Of a DNA stretch of 64,000 nucleotides, positions 34,765 through 43,638 are shown in pieces. This stretch comes from Methanobacteriaceae archaeon (lineage in GTDB: Archaea > Methanobacteriota > Methanobacteria > Methanobacteriales > Methanobacteriaceae). The notes beneath the pieces were generated by a model. The model did no database searches. It was not told where the DNA came from and was given only the letters and a program-made list of their open reading frames with translations. Position 1 is the first letter of the stretch. Each line of letters starts with the position of its first letter. Where the stretch lies: NCBI GenBank assembly GCA_027318585.1, contig DAHVOW010000008.1, forward strand, positions 1-64,000, read 5' to 3'. The position numbers and the translations under genes are program-made.

Positions 34765-35939
34765 ACTCCCGCCCCCATTTTCTGGGATACAATGTGCATA
34801 TCCTTATCGCCCCTGCCGGAAAGATTTATTATAATGGTTTTTCCCTTATTCTCGGGTTTTTTAGCATATTTTTCGGCACAAGCCACGGCGTGGGAGCTTT
34901 CCAGGGCGGGGATAATTCCTTCATATTTAGAAAGCAGTTTAAAACCTCTAAGAGCTTCATTATCCATTACAGGCTCATATTTTGCTCTTCCTTCCACCAT
35001 CATCAGGGAATGTTCAGGACCTACCCCGGGATAGTCCAGTCCAGCCGATACCGAGTGTGCTTCACTTATCTGACCATCATCATCCTGGAGTACAAATGAT
35101 AAAGAACCATGTAACACTCCTTCAGTTCCAAAGGATAGAGTGGCTCCATTTCTCCCACTCGGACCTTCTCCCCCGCCCTCAGCACCGATAAGCTCCACTT
35201 CCCGGTCATCCTGGAAAGCTGAAAAGATCCCAATGGCATTACTTCCACCACCTACACAGGCAATTACTGCATCCGGGAGTTTATCATCTTTTTCGAGTAT
35301 TTGTTTGCGAGATTCACGCCCAATAACACTCTGAAAATGTTTAACCATGGTAGGATAAGGATGGGGACCCATACTGGAACCGATAAGGTAATGGGTGTTA
35401 TCCACATTGGTAATCCAGTCCCGCAGCGCTTCATTAATAGAATCTTTGAGAGTTTTAGAACCACTTTCAACACTTATAACCCTAGCTCCGCTAAGCTCCA
35501 TCCGGAATACATTTAATCTCTGCCTTTTGATATCTTCACTCCCCATATAAACATCGGTGGGAAATCCAAAAAGAGCGCCAATAACCGCGGTTGCAATACC
35601 ATGCTGACCCGCACCAGTTTCAGCAATCAATCGTTCCTTACCCATAAATTTGGCCAGTAAACCCTGGCCCAGGGTGTTGTTGATTTTATGCGCACCGGTG
35701 TGTAAAAGATCCTCCCTTTTCAAGTATATTTTACAACCCAACTTCTCAGAAAGTCGCTGCGTATGGTACAAAGAGGTGGGCCTACCAGCGAACTCCCGCA
35801 AATAGTAATCCAGTTCTTTATTAAAATTTTTATCATCTTTATACTGGTAAAAAGCGGATTCAAGCTCCTCTATAGCTGGTATTAAAAGTTCAGGGACAAA
35901 TATTCCCCCATATTTCCCAAATTTTCCATCTGAAATCAT
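34761..35939 (-). CDS. trpB: Tryptophan synthase beta subunit
   Basis: 392 residues. It condenses indole with serine through PLP. The catalytic lysine is in THTGAHKINN-like LLHTGAHKINNTLGQ, the substrate loop is AETGAGQHGIATAV, the phosphate-binding loop is CVGGGSNAIGIF, and SAGLDYPGVGPEHS is conserved. Sequence and length fit the canonical TrpB1 type that pairs with TrpA, not the stand-alone TrpB2. It begins 21 bp after trpF and overlaps trpA by 4 bp. Confidence 0.97.
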   Translation of the reverse strand: MISDGKFGKYGGIFVPELLIPAIEELESAFYQYKDDKNFNKELDYYLREFAGRPTSLYHTQRLSEKLGCKIYLKREDLLHTGAHKINNTLGQGLLAKFMGKERLIAETGAGQHGIATAVIGALFGFPTDVYMGSEDIKRQRLNVFRMELSGARVISVESGSKTLKDSINEALRDWITNVDNTHYLIGSSMGPHPYPTMVKHFQSVIGRESRKQILEKDDKLPDAVIACVGGGSNAIGIFSAFQDDREVELIGAEGGGEGPSGRNGATLSFGTEGVLHGSLSFVLQDDDGQISEAHSVSAGLDYPGVGPEHSLMMVEGRAKYEPVMDNEALRGFKLLSKYEGIIPALESSHAVACAEKYAKKPENKGKTIIINLSGRGDKDMHIVSQKMGAGV

Positions 35940-35960
35940 TAAACCACTCCTACTACAAGA

Positions 35961-36620
35961 CTAACTATTAAAAATCTCCATAAATTCTTCTATTTTGACC
36001 ATATCCTTAATTCCTGGTGATTCTTCCACTCCAGAGTTAATATCGATGCCCTGGAAGTGTTTAACAATAAGTTTTCGATTTTTTTCTAATAACCGGGCAT
36101 TCATACCCCCTGCCAGGAATACATCAATGCCAGATATATCTCTGGCAGCTTCTGCTGCTTCAATTGCAACTTGAATCGGGATCTGAAGACCAGTTCCTCC
36201 ACTTTTACCATTCAACTCATAATCCAGTAAAAGGACGTCACAGACCTCAGCATAGTTTTCGATCTCCACTACTTTATCCGGAGCGATACTCTCCCCTAAT
36301 CCCACCGCCCTGGTAATTTCAAGCTCTGATACACGTTTTAAATAATTAATATCAGCGGGAAATAGAGAATGGAGTTGTATCTTACTAATACCACTAATTT
36401 CAGTGTTTTTAATTACATCCTCAGGGTTATCCGGTTCCATAATCAATACCGCCTTTTCTGGATCATCCATCTGGGAAGTTAAAAGTCGGATTAAGTTTAA
36501 ATCGACAAATCTCTGGGATCGGTCCACATTTATGAATCCCAGTAAATCTGCCCCTCTGGATTCCACCATAAGGACATCCAAAATTCTCCTGATCCCGCAG
36601 ACTTTGACTTTGATACTCAT
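35961..36620 (-). CDS. trpF: Phosphoribosylanthranilate isomerase
   Basis: 219 residues. It catalyses the Amadori rearrangement of phosphoribosylanthranilate, the third step of the pathway. The catalytic Cys is in KVCGIRRILD near the start, and the general-acid Asp is probably in VLLLDYEL. FLAGGMNARLLEKN and GIDINSGVEESPGIKD form the phosphate site. It overlaps trpC by 4 bp. TrpC and TrpF are separate proteins here, unlike the fused enzyme of enteric bacteria. Confidence 0.95.
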   Translation of the reverse strand: MSIKVKVCGIRRILDVLMVESRGADLLGFINVDRSQRFVDLNLIRLLTSQMDDPEKAVLIMEPDNPEDVIKNTEISGISKIQLHSLFPADINYLKRVSELEITRAVGLGESIAPDKVVEIENYAEVCDVLLLDYELNGKSGGTGLQIPIQVAIEAAEAARDISGIDVFLAGGMNARLLEKNRKLIVKHFQGIDINSGVEESPGIKDMVKIEEFMEIFNS

Positions 36621-37435
36621 CTGCCCCTCCTCACACCCTTAGATGATTCCACCAGACATTTTATTGACCTTTGCAAATCTGGGATGCTACTAGACGTCAT
36701 TATACTACTACCCACCAGCACTCCATCGGCCCCGAAATCAGCCAATAATTGGAGGTCCCGGGAACCATTTACTCCACTTTCTGATACCAAAATCAGATCC
36801 TCCGGTACATGTTGCGCCAATTTAAAAGTCCGGTTCAAGTCTATGCTAAAGTCACGGAAGCTCCGGTTGTTAATTCCAATGATTATGGCCCCGGATTCCA
36901 GGGCCAACTTCACTTCTTCTTGATTGGCACATTCAACCAATGGTTCCATTCCCAAATCATGGCACAGGCCAATACCCCTTTCCAGATCAGGATATAAAGC
37001 AACCATCAATAATAGAGAACTGGCTCCAGCACAGCGAGCCTCGTAAATTTGATAATCATCCATAATAAAATCTTTCCGGATTAAAGGAGTTAGAGAAACA
37101 CTACGAGCAGCATTGAAGTTTTCCAGTGAGCTTTTGAAGAATTTTTCCTCAGTGAGGACGGATATGGCAGCGACCCCTGCTTTCTGGTATGTTTCCACTA
37201 CATCCTCCACTTTGAAACTAGATAGGAGGCCCCTGGATGGAGAAACCGGCTTGTATTCCGCTATGACTGATAGGTCATTAAGGTCTTGGTTATGTTCCAG
37301 GACTTTTAACAATTCCGGGCCAGCTTTTGCCTCTTCTGCCATTTTTTTCACGACATTTAGAGGTATTTTTTCCCGGGTTTTTTCCAGGGACAATTTTTTT
37401 TGCCTTATAATCTCGTTAAAGGTTACTATTGTCAT
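36617..37435 (-). CDS. trpC: Indole-3-glycerol phosphate synthase
   Basis: 272 residues. It closes the indole ring with loss of CO2. VIAEYKPVSPSRGLL carries the conserved Lys and Ser-Pro-Ser signature. Further catalytic landmarks are PLIRKDFIMDDYQIYEA, GINNRSFRDFSIDLN and LVSESGVNGS. It overlaps trpG by 4 bp at its start and trpF by 4 bp at its end, so the E-G-C-F part of the operon is tightly packed. Confidence 0.96.
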   Translation of the reverse strand: MTIVTFNEIIRQKKLSLEKTREKIPLNVVKKMAEEAKAGPELLKVLEHNQDLNDLSVIAEYKPVSPSRGLLSSFKVEDVVETYQKAGVAAISVLTEEKFFKSSLENFNAARSVSLTPLIRKDFIMDDYQIYEARCAGASSLLLMVALYPDLERGIGLCHDLGMEPLVECANQEEVKLALESGAIIIGINNRSFRDFSIDLNRTFKLAQHVPEDLILVSESGVNGSRDLQLLADFGADGVLVGSSIMTSSSIPDLQRSIKCLVESSKGVRRGR

Positions 37436-38007
37436 AGTTCCATACCCAGAAAGTTTTCAATAATCCTGGATCCATCCCTGGTTCCCACTGACTCCGGATG
37501 GAATTGAAGGCCAAAAATAGGCTTTTCACGATGCCTTATACCCATTATCAGACCTTCCGGAGTTCTAGCCGTGACTTCCAGACACTCGGGAAGTGACTCC
37601 TCATTACAGACCAGTGAATGGTAACGGATAACCTTCAGTGGATTCTCCACCCCTTGAAAAAGTTCATCCTGTTCATGGTCTATATAGCTTTTTTTACCAT
37701 GAACCGGTTCATTATGTACAATATTTCCTCCAAAGGCATTGAAAACACCCTGATGTCCTAAACATATTCCTAAAATAGGTATTTCTGAGCCTAATTCTTT
37801 TATTACCTGTTTACACACCCCAAAATCACTGATCTTTTCCGGATTTCCAGGACCAGGAGAAATTACAATGTTATCCGGACTTAACACCCTAATTTCTTCT
37901 ACACTCAGTTCATCATTCCTGATGACTTTAATGTCTTGATCATAAATTCCAATCATTTGATAGAGATTGTAGGTAAATGAATCGTAGTTATCAATTAACA
38001 GAATCAT
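37432..38007 (-). CDS. trpG: Anthranilate synthase glutaminase component
   Basis: 191 residues. It supplies ammonia from glutamine to TrpE. The class I glutaminase motifs are complete: SPGPGNPEK, the nucleophile Cys in ILGICLGHQGVFNAFGG, and the His-x-Glu pair in FGLQFHPESVGT. A GGAGTGAT ribosome binding site for this gene lies in the last codons of trpE. Because the organism has no separate pabA in this window, the same subunit might also serve an aminodeoxychorismate synthase, but this is not shown. Confidence 0.96.
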   Translation of the reverse strand: MILLIDNYDSFTYNLYQMIGIYDQDIKVIRNDELSVEEIRVLSPDNIVISPGPGNPEKISDFGVCKQVIKELGSEIPILGICLGHQGVFNAFGGNIVHNEPVHGKKSYIDHEQDELFQGVENPLKVIRYHSLVCNEESLPECLEVTARTPEGLIMGIRHREKPIFGLQFHPESVGTRDGSRIIENFLGMEL

Positions 38008-38011
38008 AAAA

Positions 38012-39361
38012 TCACTCCATGGCCAGAATTAAAGCTTTTGCTTTATTTTGACACTCTTCATATTCTTTTTCAGCTACCGAATCGTGTACAATTCCAGCCC
38101 CAGCTTGTAGCTTGGCGTGGTGACCATCACATATTAAAGTACGGATGGTGATAGCAAAATCAGCATTCCCATTCAGGGCAAAATAGCCCACCGCTCCAGC
38201 ATAGGGCCCTCTTGGCTTGTCTTCCAGTTCATTTATTATTTCCATGGCCCTAATTTTAGGGGCTCCACTCACGGTTCCTGCTGGGAACATGGCGGAGAAG
38301 GCGTCCACCGCAGTTTTACCCCGGGCCAGTTTACCCTGCACCCGGGATACCAGGTGTTGTACATGGGAAAATTTTTTTACCGTCAGATATTCCGGCACCG
38401 TCACCGAACCAAACTGACTGACCTTTCCCACATCATTTCTGGCCAGATCAACCAGCATTAGGTGCTCAGCAAGCTCCTTTTCATCGTCTAAGAGTTCTTG
38501 TTGCAACCGAACATCTTCTGAGGGGTTGGTGCCACGTGGCCGTGTCCCAGCTATGGGGAAGGTTTCCACCGTATCGCCCTCAACTCGGACCAGCATCTCC
38601 GGACTGGAACCGATTATTTCCCGGTCGCCCAGTTTAAGATGGTACATGTAGGGGGAGGGATTTATTCGGCGCAGTTTTTCATAAAAAGATAGTTTATCTC
38701 CCTGTAATCTGTACTCGTTGGCGTTGGATAAGACACTTTGGAATATTTCACCGTCCTTTATCCTTTCCTGGGCTTCAGTGACCATATAATGGAACTTTTT
38801 TTTGGAAAAATATGTTCCATCTTCCTTAACCTTCAGTTCACCAGTCTGGTGGTTTCTTTCCAGCATGGACTCCAATTCAGAGGATCGGTCTTCTCCCAGA
38901 GTCAGGTATTCAACCCGGTTTTTAATTCTATCAAATATTATACAGTCCAGGAACAATCCGAATTCAAAATCAGGATATTCACCGACTTTTAAATTGACTG
39001 GTTCAAAGTGTCTGGAGGCTTCGTAAGATACATAACCCACCAGGCCACCGTGAAAACCTTTTTGGCCATTGAATTTACCGTTCAGGTCTTTTATGATGTT
39101 AAATGGATTATCGACATCAATATCTCTGATCTGACTGCTTTCATCAATTTGAACAATATTTCCATATGCACGGAGTATCATTAAAGGTTTAAAACCAATC
39201 ATTGAATATCTTGAAAGTCCACCATCACTTTCCATTGATTCTAACAGAAATGAACTTTCAGAATTCTTATATACACTTTTAAATATATCAAAAGGTGAAT
39301 CATAACTTAATTTGATTTTTTTAGGTTCTTTACTTAATTTTATATCGCCAAAAACATTCAC
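38012..39361 (-). CDS. trpE: Anthranilate synthase component I
   Basis: 449 residues. It converts chorismate to anthranilate. The chorismate-binding domain shows IGSSPEMLVRVEGDTVETFP, IAGTRPRGTNPSED, LVDLARNDVGKVS and AGTVSGAPKIRAMEII. The N-terminal FLLESMESDG carries the L-L-E-S feedback element that binds tryptophan, so allosteric inhibition is likely. The start is a GTG at 39361; an in-frame TGA lies three codons before it. A strong AGGTGA sits too far upstream for it and instead serves a short overlapping frame (noted as a finding). Confidence 0.95.
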   Translation of the reverse strand: MNVFGDIKLSKEPKKIKLSYDSPFDIFKSVYKNSESSFLLESMESDGGLSRYSMIGFKPLMILRAYGNIVQIDESSQIRDIDVDNPFNIIKDLNGKFNGQKGFHGGLVGYVSYEASRHFEPVNLKVGEYPDFEFGLFLDCIIFDRIKNRVEYLTLGEDRSSELESMLERNHQTGELKVKEDGTYFSKKKFHYMVTEAQERIKDGEIFQSVLSNANEYRLQGDKLSFYEKLRRINPSPYMYHLKLGDREIIGSSPEMLVRVEGDTVETFPIAGTRPRGTNPSEDVRLQQELLDDEKELAEHLMLVDLARNDVGKVSQFGSVTVPEYLTVKKFSHVQHLVSRVQGKLARGKTAVDAFSAMFPAGTVSGAPKIRAMEIINELEDKPRGPYAGAVGYFALNGNADFAITIRTLICDGHHAKLQAGAGIVHDSVAEKEYEECQNKAKALILAME

Positions 39362-39435
39362 AGCCTTTCATATTAGTCACCTGGTAAAAGTTACATAAAT
39401 TGGACTGTTGATTAGATATTTCTAAACACAGTCAA

Positions 39436-39484
39436 ATATGTAATATAAAGTACTATTTAAATCTTTATAGAACAAATTTATACA
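39436..39484. promoter_or_regulatory. Divergent trpE / trpY promoter region
   Basis: On the minus strand CTTTATATTAC (about 39450-39440) is a likely TATA box for the trp operon. On the plus strand TTTATAC at 39477-39483 can serve trpY. They are only about 30 bp apart, so a protein bound between them could control both. The TGTACA box used by TrpY of Methanothermobacter is not present exactly; the nearest palindrome is AGTACT at about 39449-39454. Confidence 0.45.
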
Positions 39485-39531
39485 TAAAGTTAATTATAGG
39501 TGCAATACTAAACAATGATTGGTGATGATTA

Positions 39532-40035
39532 ATGTGGGATCGTATAAAGCACAAGTTCGAGAAGTTTCCGGCCCGTATGGCCGTGGCCGGGAAAATTGTA
39601 GAACTAGGGCTTAGGGTAGGTGAAAAAGGTAAAATATACTGTGGTGATGTTGAAATTAGTGATGTTGCTCTGGCCAGAGCCGCAGATGTAGATCGAAGAG
39701 CTGTTAGAGCTACAGTAAATGTGATAATATCCGATAACGACTTAAAATCAATATTTGGCAACTTATGGCCAGCAGGAGCATTTTTGAAGAATGTTGCCAG
39801 TGAACTGGGTTTTGGCGTGGTGGAGATCGAGGCTGAAGCCGGCAGCCCAGGAATAGTGGCCCAGGCCACCTACCTCATATCCCAGGAAAAGATAAGCATC
39901 AGACAGGCCCACGCCGGTGATCCGGAACTGGAAGAACATCCCAGACTAACTATTATCACTGAAAAACCGGTTAAAGGAGATTTAATCAACCAATTCTTAG
40001 AAATTCCCGGTGTAAAAAGAGTTTCAATATATTAA
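39532..40035 (+). CDS. trpY: TrpY-like ACT-domain transcription regulator
   Basis: 167 residues. The N-terminal half has an HTH-like segment (EISDVALARAADVDRRAVRATVNVI), and the C-terminal half is an ACT-like domain (SPGIVAQATYLISQEKISIRQAHA to ITEKPVKGDLINQFLEIPGVKRVSIY). In Methanothermobacter the homologue TrpY is divergent from trpEGCFBAD and represses it when tryptophan binds. Gene arrangement and domain order are the same here, so it is assigned that role. GGTGAT precedes the ATG. Confidence 0.88.
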   Translation: MWDRIKHKFEKFPARMAVAGKIVELGLRVGEKGKIYCGDVEISDVALARAADVDRRAVRATVNVIISDNDLKSIFGNLWPAGAFLKNVASELGFGVVEIEAEAGSPGIVAQATYLISQEKISIRQAHAGDPELEEHPRLTIITEKPVKGDLINQFLEIPGVKRVSIY

Positions 40036-40109
40036 AAAGTATTAGCTGACTTTTAATCTACCGATGCATGGTGAAATTAAAACAAGTAAATTAAAAATAA
40101 AAAAAGAAA

Positions 40110-40343
40110 CTAGGACTCTTCTTCATCAAGTATCTTAAGAAGCTCATCCCATGCTTCAAGAGATTCTTTAGCAGCCTGTTCGGTTAACACTTCAATAGCA
40201 TAACCAGAATGGACTAATACATATTTTCCTACTTCTACTTCCTCGACTAGGTCCAGTTTAGCCTGTTGTCGCACACCCCCAAAGTCCACGATGGCCACGT
40301 TATCATTAATTTCCATTATCTGAGCTGGTGCCGCAATGCACAT
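40110..40343 (-). CDS. hypC: Hydrogenase maturation chaperone HypC
   Basis: 77 residues of the HypC/HupF family. It begins MCIAAPAQIM; the Cys next to the initiator Met is essential for binding HypD and the Fe(CN)2CO precursor and for handing it to the hydrogenase large subunit. VDFGGVRQQAKLDLV and VGKYVLVHSGYAIEVL are conserved. GGTGAT precedes the ATG. It is monocistronic here; the other hyp genes must lie elsewhere. It serves the [NiFe]-hydrogenases that feed hydrogenotrophic methanogenesis. Confidence 0.95.
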   Translation of the reverse strand: MCIAAPAQIMEINDNVAIVDFGGVRQQAKLDLVEEVEVGKYVLVHSGYAIEVLTEQAAKESLEAWDELLKILDEEES

Positions 40344-40493
40344 TATAAATCACCTTTTTGTTAATTTAGGTCTTAAAAATCTCAAATTTCTTGAAAAACA
40401 CAAATCAATCATCAGTTTAGTGTTATTAATTGGTAGGTTTAATTATTTTAATAGGTTATTTCTCCATATATATACCTTTAGGAGGACTGTTGA

Positions 40494-41789
40494 ATGGAAG
40501 TGGTGGTAATCGGAGGAGGCCCCGCAGGCAGAAGTGCGGCCATGGAAGCATCCAAACTGGAAGCAAATGTTACACTAATAGAAAAGGATAAAGTTGGTGG
40601 TAAATGCCTACATAAGGGTTGTATGGTAGTTTGTGGCCTGAATGAAGTTGCCAAATTTTACCTGGACTCGCAAAACTATCAAAAGATGGGAATAAGTAAT
40701 GCAATTCCTGAGATCAACTTTAGAGAAGTTACCAGCAAACTCCGGGAGACAACTGGGAAGATCATGAAGGTTCTGGAGTATGAAACAAAAAGTATCGGAG
40801 CCAATATAGTAAAGGGAGATGCCCAGATCCAGAAGGGCAGTGTATTGGTAAACCAAGAAGAGATTCCTTATGATAAACTGATAATCGGCACCGGATCCCG
40901 GGCCATGACCCCACCCGTCAAGGGAACAGATAATGCATTGACCTACGATAACATCCCCTTTCTGGATAGTCTACCGGAAAAACTGTTAATAGTAGGGAGT
41001 GGGGTAATGGCTGCTGAGTTTGCCAACATATTTTCTTCCTTTGGTTCAGAGGTCCGGATATTTTGCCGGACCAAATTCCTGAAAATGCTGGACCCCGAGA
41101 TAAAAGATTACATAATTAAAAATCTGCTGCCTAATGTGGAGATCGCCGAAGGAGCCCGAGTTGATGAGATAAGCAATGATGGACTTAAAATCTCCCAGGA
41201 AACCATTGAAGGCCAGGTTCTGCTGGCCACTGGACTAACTCCCAACTCGGAACTTGCCCAGAATATCGTGAAAATAGGTGACTGTAAAGAAATATTAGTA
41301 AACTCCCATATGCAAACCAGCAAACCCCATATATACGCTGCCGGGGATGTTATTGGCGGAGTTACCAACACGCCCATCTCCAGAATGGAAGGAGTAACCG
41401 CCGCCAGAAATGCCTGTGGAATATCATCCACCATGGATTACAGCTGGACACCTCAGTCCATATCCCTGTACTATGATGTGAGTTTTTTGAGCCCCCAATA
41501 CCATCAGACCGGTACGGTAGCCACCATACCCGGTTCAGCTGGACCTGGATCATTCTGGAGGGTGCTGGAGGGAAAAACCGGGCTCTCCAAGGTGTCGGTG
41601 GATCTGGATGAAGGTTTAATAACTGGAGTATCATCTATAGCTCCTTCATCACGGACTAATATGGCTTATCTGGCTAAGATGATCCGTGATGGTTATAAAG
41701 CCCCAGAATTTGACGATTTTATAGAGGTACATCCCTCCACCGACGCAGTGTATAAACTTTTGCGCTTTTTTGGAGAGTACAGTAACTAG
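40494..41789 (+). CDS. Dihydrolipoamide-dehydrogenase-like FAD disulfide oxidoreductase
   Basis: 431 residues. It has an N-terminal FAD site (VVVIGGGPAGRSAAMEA), a redox disulfide C-x4-C in GGKCLHKGCMV, an NAD(P) site (LLIVGSGVMAAEFANIFSSFG) and a second FAD motif (PHIYAAGDVIGG). The layout is that of lipoamide dehydrogenase or mercuric reductase. The C-terminal dimerisation part is present but shorter, and the H-P motif near the end (VHPSTDAVY) supplies the active-site base. As most methanogens lack 2-oxoacid dehydrogenase complexes, its disulfide substrate is uncertain (thioredoxin-like, coenzyme A or mixed disulfide). Confidence 0.9.
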   Translation: MEVVVIGGGPAGRSAAMEASKLEANVTLIEKDKVGGKCLHKGCMVVCGLNEVAKFYLDSQNYQKMGISNAIPEINFREVTSKLRETTGKIMKVLEYETKSIGANIVKGDAQIQKGSVLVNQEEIPYDKLIIGTGSRAMTPPVKGTDNALTYDNIPFLDSLPEKLLIVGSGVMAAEFANIFSSFGSEVRIFCRTKFLKMLDPEIKDYIIKNLLPNVEIAEGARVDEISNDGLKISQETIEGQVLLATGLTPNSELAQNIVKIGDCKEILVNSHMQTSKPHIYAAGDVIGGVTNTPISRMEGVTAARNACGISSTMDYSWTPQSISLYYDVSFLSPQYHQTGTVATIPGSAGPGSFWRVLEGKTGLSKVSVDLDEGLITGVSSIAPSSRTNMAYLAKMIRDGYKAPEFDDFIEVHPSTDAVYKLLRFFGEYSN

Positions 41790-41844
41790 ACAAAAATGAA
41801 TTAAAAACTTGAATAATTAAAAAGTTTTTTTAAAAGGTTTGAAT

Positions 41845-42450
41845 ATGCCATCTGAATTTATCAAATCTTTCAAGAAAGTAACTGAATTTCATGGACATGT
41901 ATGTCCTGGCTCGGCCCTTGGTTACAAGGCAGCAGAAGCAGGTATGAAAGAATTATCAACGGAAAGATCCCCCGACGAAGAAATCGTGACCATAGTGGAG
42001 AACGACAGTTGTGCAGTGGATGCCATTCAAGTGGTCTGTGGTTGTACTATGGGGAAGGGGAACCTGATCTTCCAAGACCACGGTAAACAGGCATATACCT
42101 TCTTCAATCGCCAAAGTGGGAAAGGAGTGCGTGTAGTCCTAAAAAGTACCTTCGATGTAAATAGACTGGAACCTAAGCTGGCCCCCTTAAGGAAGAAAGT
42201 ATCACAGGGAACTGCCTCATCCCCGGAAAAAAAGGAACTACAAAAATTGATGTCTAATGTTGTCAAAAAGATACTGGAACTGCCTTCAGAAAAAATATTC
42301 AAGGTGGAAAAGGTTGAAGCGGAATTACCAGACCGGGCAAGGATTTATCCATCAATAAAGTGCGCAGAATGTGGAGATATGGTCTCAGAACACCGTTGCC
42401 GAGTTAAGGATGGTAAAATGGTGTGTATTCCCTGCTTTGATAATTTCTAA
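41845..42450 (+). CDS. FmdE-family protein (formylmethanofuran dehydrogenase subunit E-like)
   Basis: 201 residues. TEFHGHVCPGSALGYKAA is the FmdE signature with the metal-binding His and Cys. VENDSCAVDAIQVVCGCTMGKGN and HGKQAYTFFN are also conserved. A C-terminal treble-clef zinc ribbon (CAECGDMVSEHRC and MVCIPCF) completes the typical form. The family is linked to the molybdenum or tungsten formylmethanofuran dehydrogenase, but its biochemical role is not settled. The ATG at 41845 is preferred, with AAGGT upstream; a TTG two codons earlier is possible. Confidence 0.92.
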   Translation: MPSEFIKSFKKVTEFHGHVCPGSALGYKAAEAGMKELSTERSPDEEIVTIVENDSCAVDAIQVVCGCTMGKGNLIFQDHGKQAYTFFNRQSGKGVRVVLKSTFDVNRLEPKLAPLRKKVSQGTASSPEKKELQKLMSNVVKKILELPSEKIFKVEKVEAELPDRARIYPSIKCAECGDMVSEHRCRVKDGKMVCIPCFDNF

Positions 42451-42461
42451 ATCAGAAAGCA

Positions 42462-43505
42462 TTAGATAAGATCATTATTTGCTTTGTCATAGATTATATC
42501 CGCAATCAGGGATGGTGCCTGGAGGATCTCCTGGGCGAATTTATGGGTTTTTACCTTTATTTCATCCCTTTGTTGGATAATTTGTTCTATTTTTATGGAT
42601 AAATCTTCCAGATCGCTCTCTACCACACTCCCCGGGAAGATGCTGGCCATGTTGTGGTAACGTCCGTATTTAACCCGGGTAAGTGCGATGGTTGGGAGAT
42701 GACAGGCCAGGGATTCGTGGATCATCAAGCCGTCATCGGATAGGACGGCAACTTCAGCCAGCCGGTATAAGTCACGGAGGTTATCCACATATCCCAGGTG
42801 CAGAGTTGATTCTAAATAATTCCGGTATTCTTTCTCCAGGGGTTCACCTACCACCAGTAAGTTGGCATCCAGATCATCCTGCACTGCAGAGGGGGCTTTG
42901 GCCATCTTTTCGAAGAGGGTTGAACCTGAAGAAAAAAGTATGGTTGGTAAATCCCTATCAAAATCTGAAGGCATAGTTTTCAATGCCTGTTCACGGTCAC
43001 CCCAGGTTATATCAGGGTTAATCGGCATGTAAGATGGATAATTATCTTTTTTCTCAGGATGGTGGAAGAGGGGAGATTCTGGTAAGGCAATGGTAGTGGT
43101 CATCTGAGAAACTACTTTAGAATCGGTGGGGGTAGCCACAATACCCACCGACGGAATTCCGGCCATGCGAGCGGCGGTGCAGCCAATAATGGCTCCTCCC
43201 CCAATGATCCCCACCACAATGTCTGGTTGGATCCTTCGACACAGTTTAGCTGCGGATCGTGACTCTTTTATAGCTTTAAATCCTGCTTTCAGTATAGTTA
43301 CTTTACTAGCTGCATGTCCCCCTGCCTGGGGAATACTGGTCTTATGTAATGATAATTCCTTTTTTTTGAATAAATAACCAGAAGCCTGATTATCAAGGAC
43401 GAATTCACATTCGATACCTTTATTTTTTAGTGCCTGAGCTGTATTTATGGCCAGAACTGCGTCGCCTCCGACACCCCGCCCAGTTACAAATAGTAGAGCC
43501 TTCAT
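42462..43505 (-). CDS. MurG-like GT28 glycosyltransferase (candidate pseudomurein synthesis)
   Basis: 347 residues. GT-B fold in which the N-terminal LLFVTGRGVGGDAVLAINTAQAL supplies the glycine-rich loop and the C-terminal VLSDDGLMIHESLACHLPTIAL the nucleotide-sugar site. This matches MurG relatives. In Methanobacteriales, whose wall is pseudomurein, a MurG-like enzyme is expected to add the second sugar to a lipid-linked precursor. An MraY-like transferase is encoded 2 kb downstream on the same strand, beyond an ABC transporter. The exact sugar is inferred, not shown. Confidence 0.82.
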   Translation of the reverse strand: MKALLFVTGRGVGGDAVLAINTAQALKNKGIECEFVLDNQASGYLFKKKELSLHKTSIPQAGGHAASKVTILKAGFKAIKESRSAAKLCRRIQPDIVVGIIGGGAIIGCTAARMAGIPSVGIVATPTDSKVVSQMTTTIALPESPLFHHPEKKDNYPSYMPINPDITWGDREQALKTMPSDFDRDLPTILFSSGSTLFEKMAKAPSAVQDDLDANLLVVGEPLEKEYRNYLESTLHLGYVDNLRDLYRLAEVAVLSDDGLMIHESLACHLPTIALTRVKYGRYHNMASIFPGSVVESDLEDLSIKIEQIIQQRDEIKVKTHKFAQEILQAPSLIADIIYDKANNDLI

Positions 43506-43638
43506 TACACCACACAGTATATTTCATGAGTTTAAATAAAGTTTGATGGACTTTACTATTATTCTATTTCCATTAAAAATATATAAATGACTCCAATTCT
43601 ACAAGATCATTTGTTGAATATAAGGGAGGGTGAAAAGA

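Noticed and set aside
41362..41634. 90-residue minus-strand frame rich in Trp and Pro
   Set aside because: It is antisense to the FAD oxidoreductase gene, with no start site or family motif.
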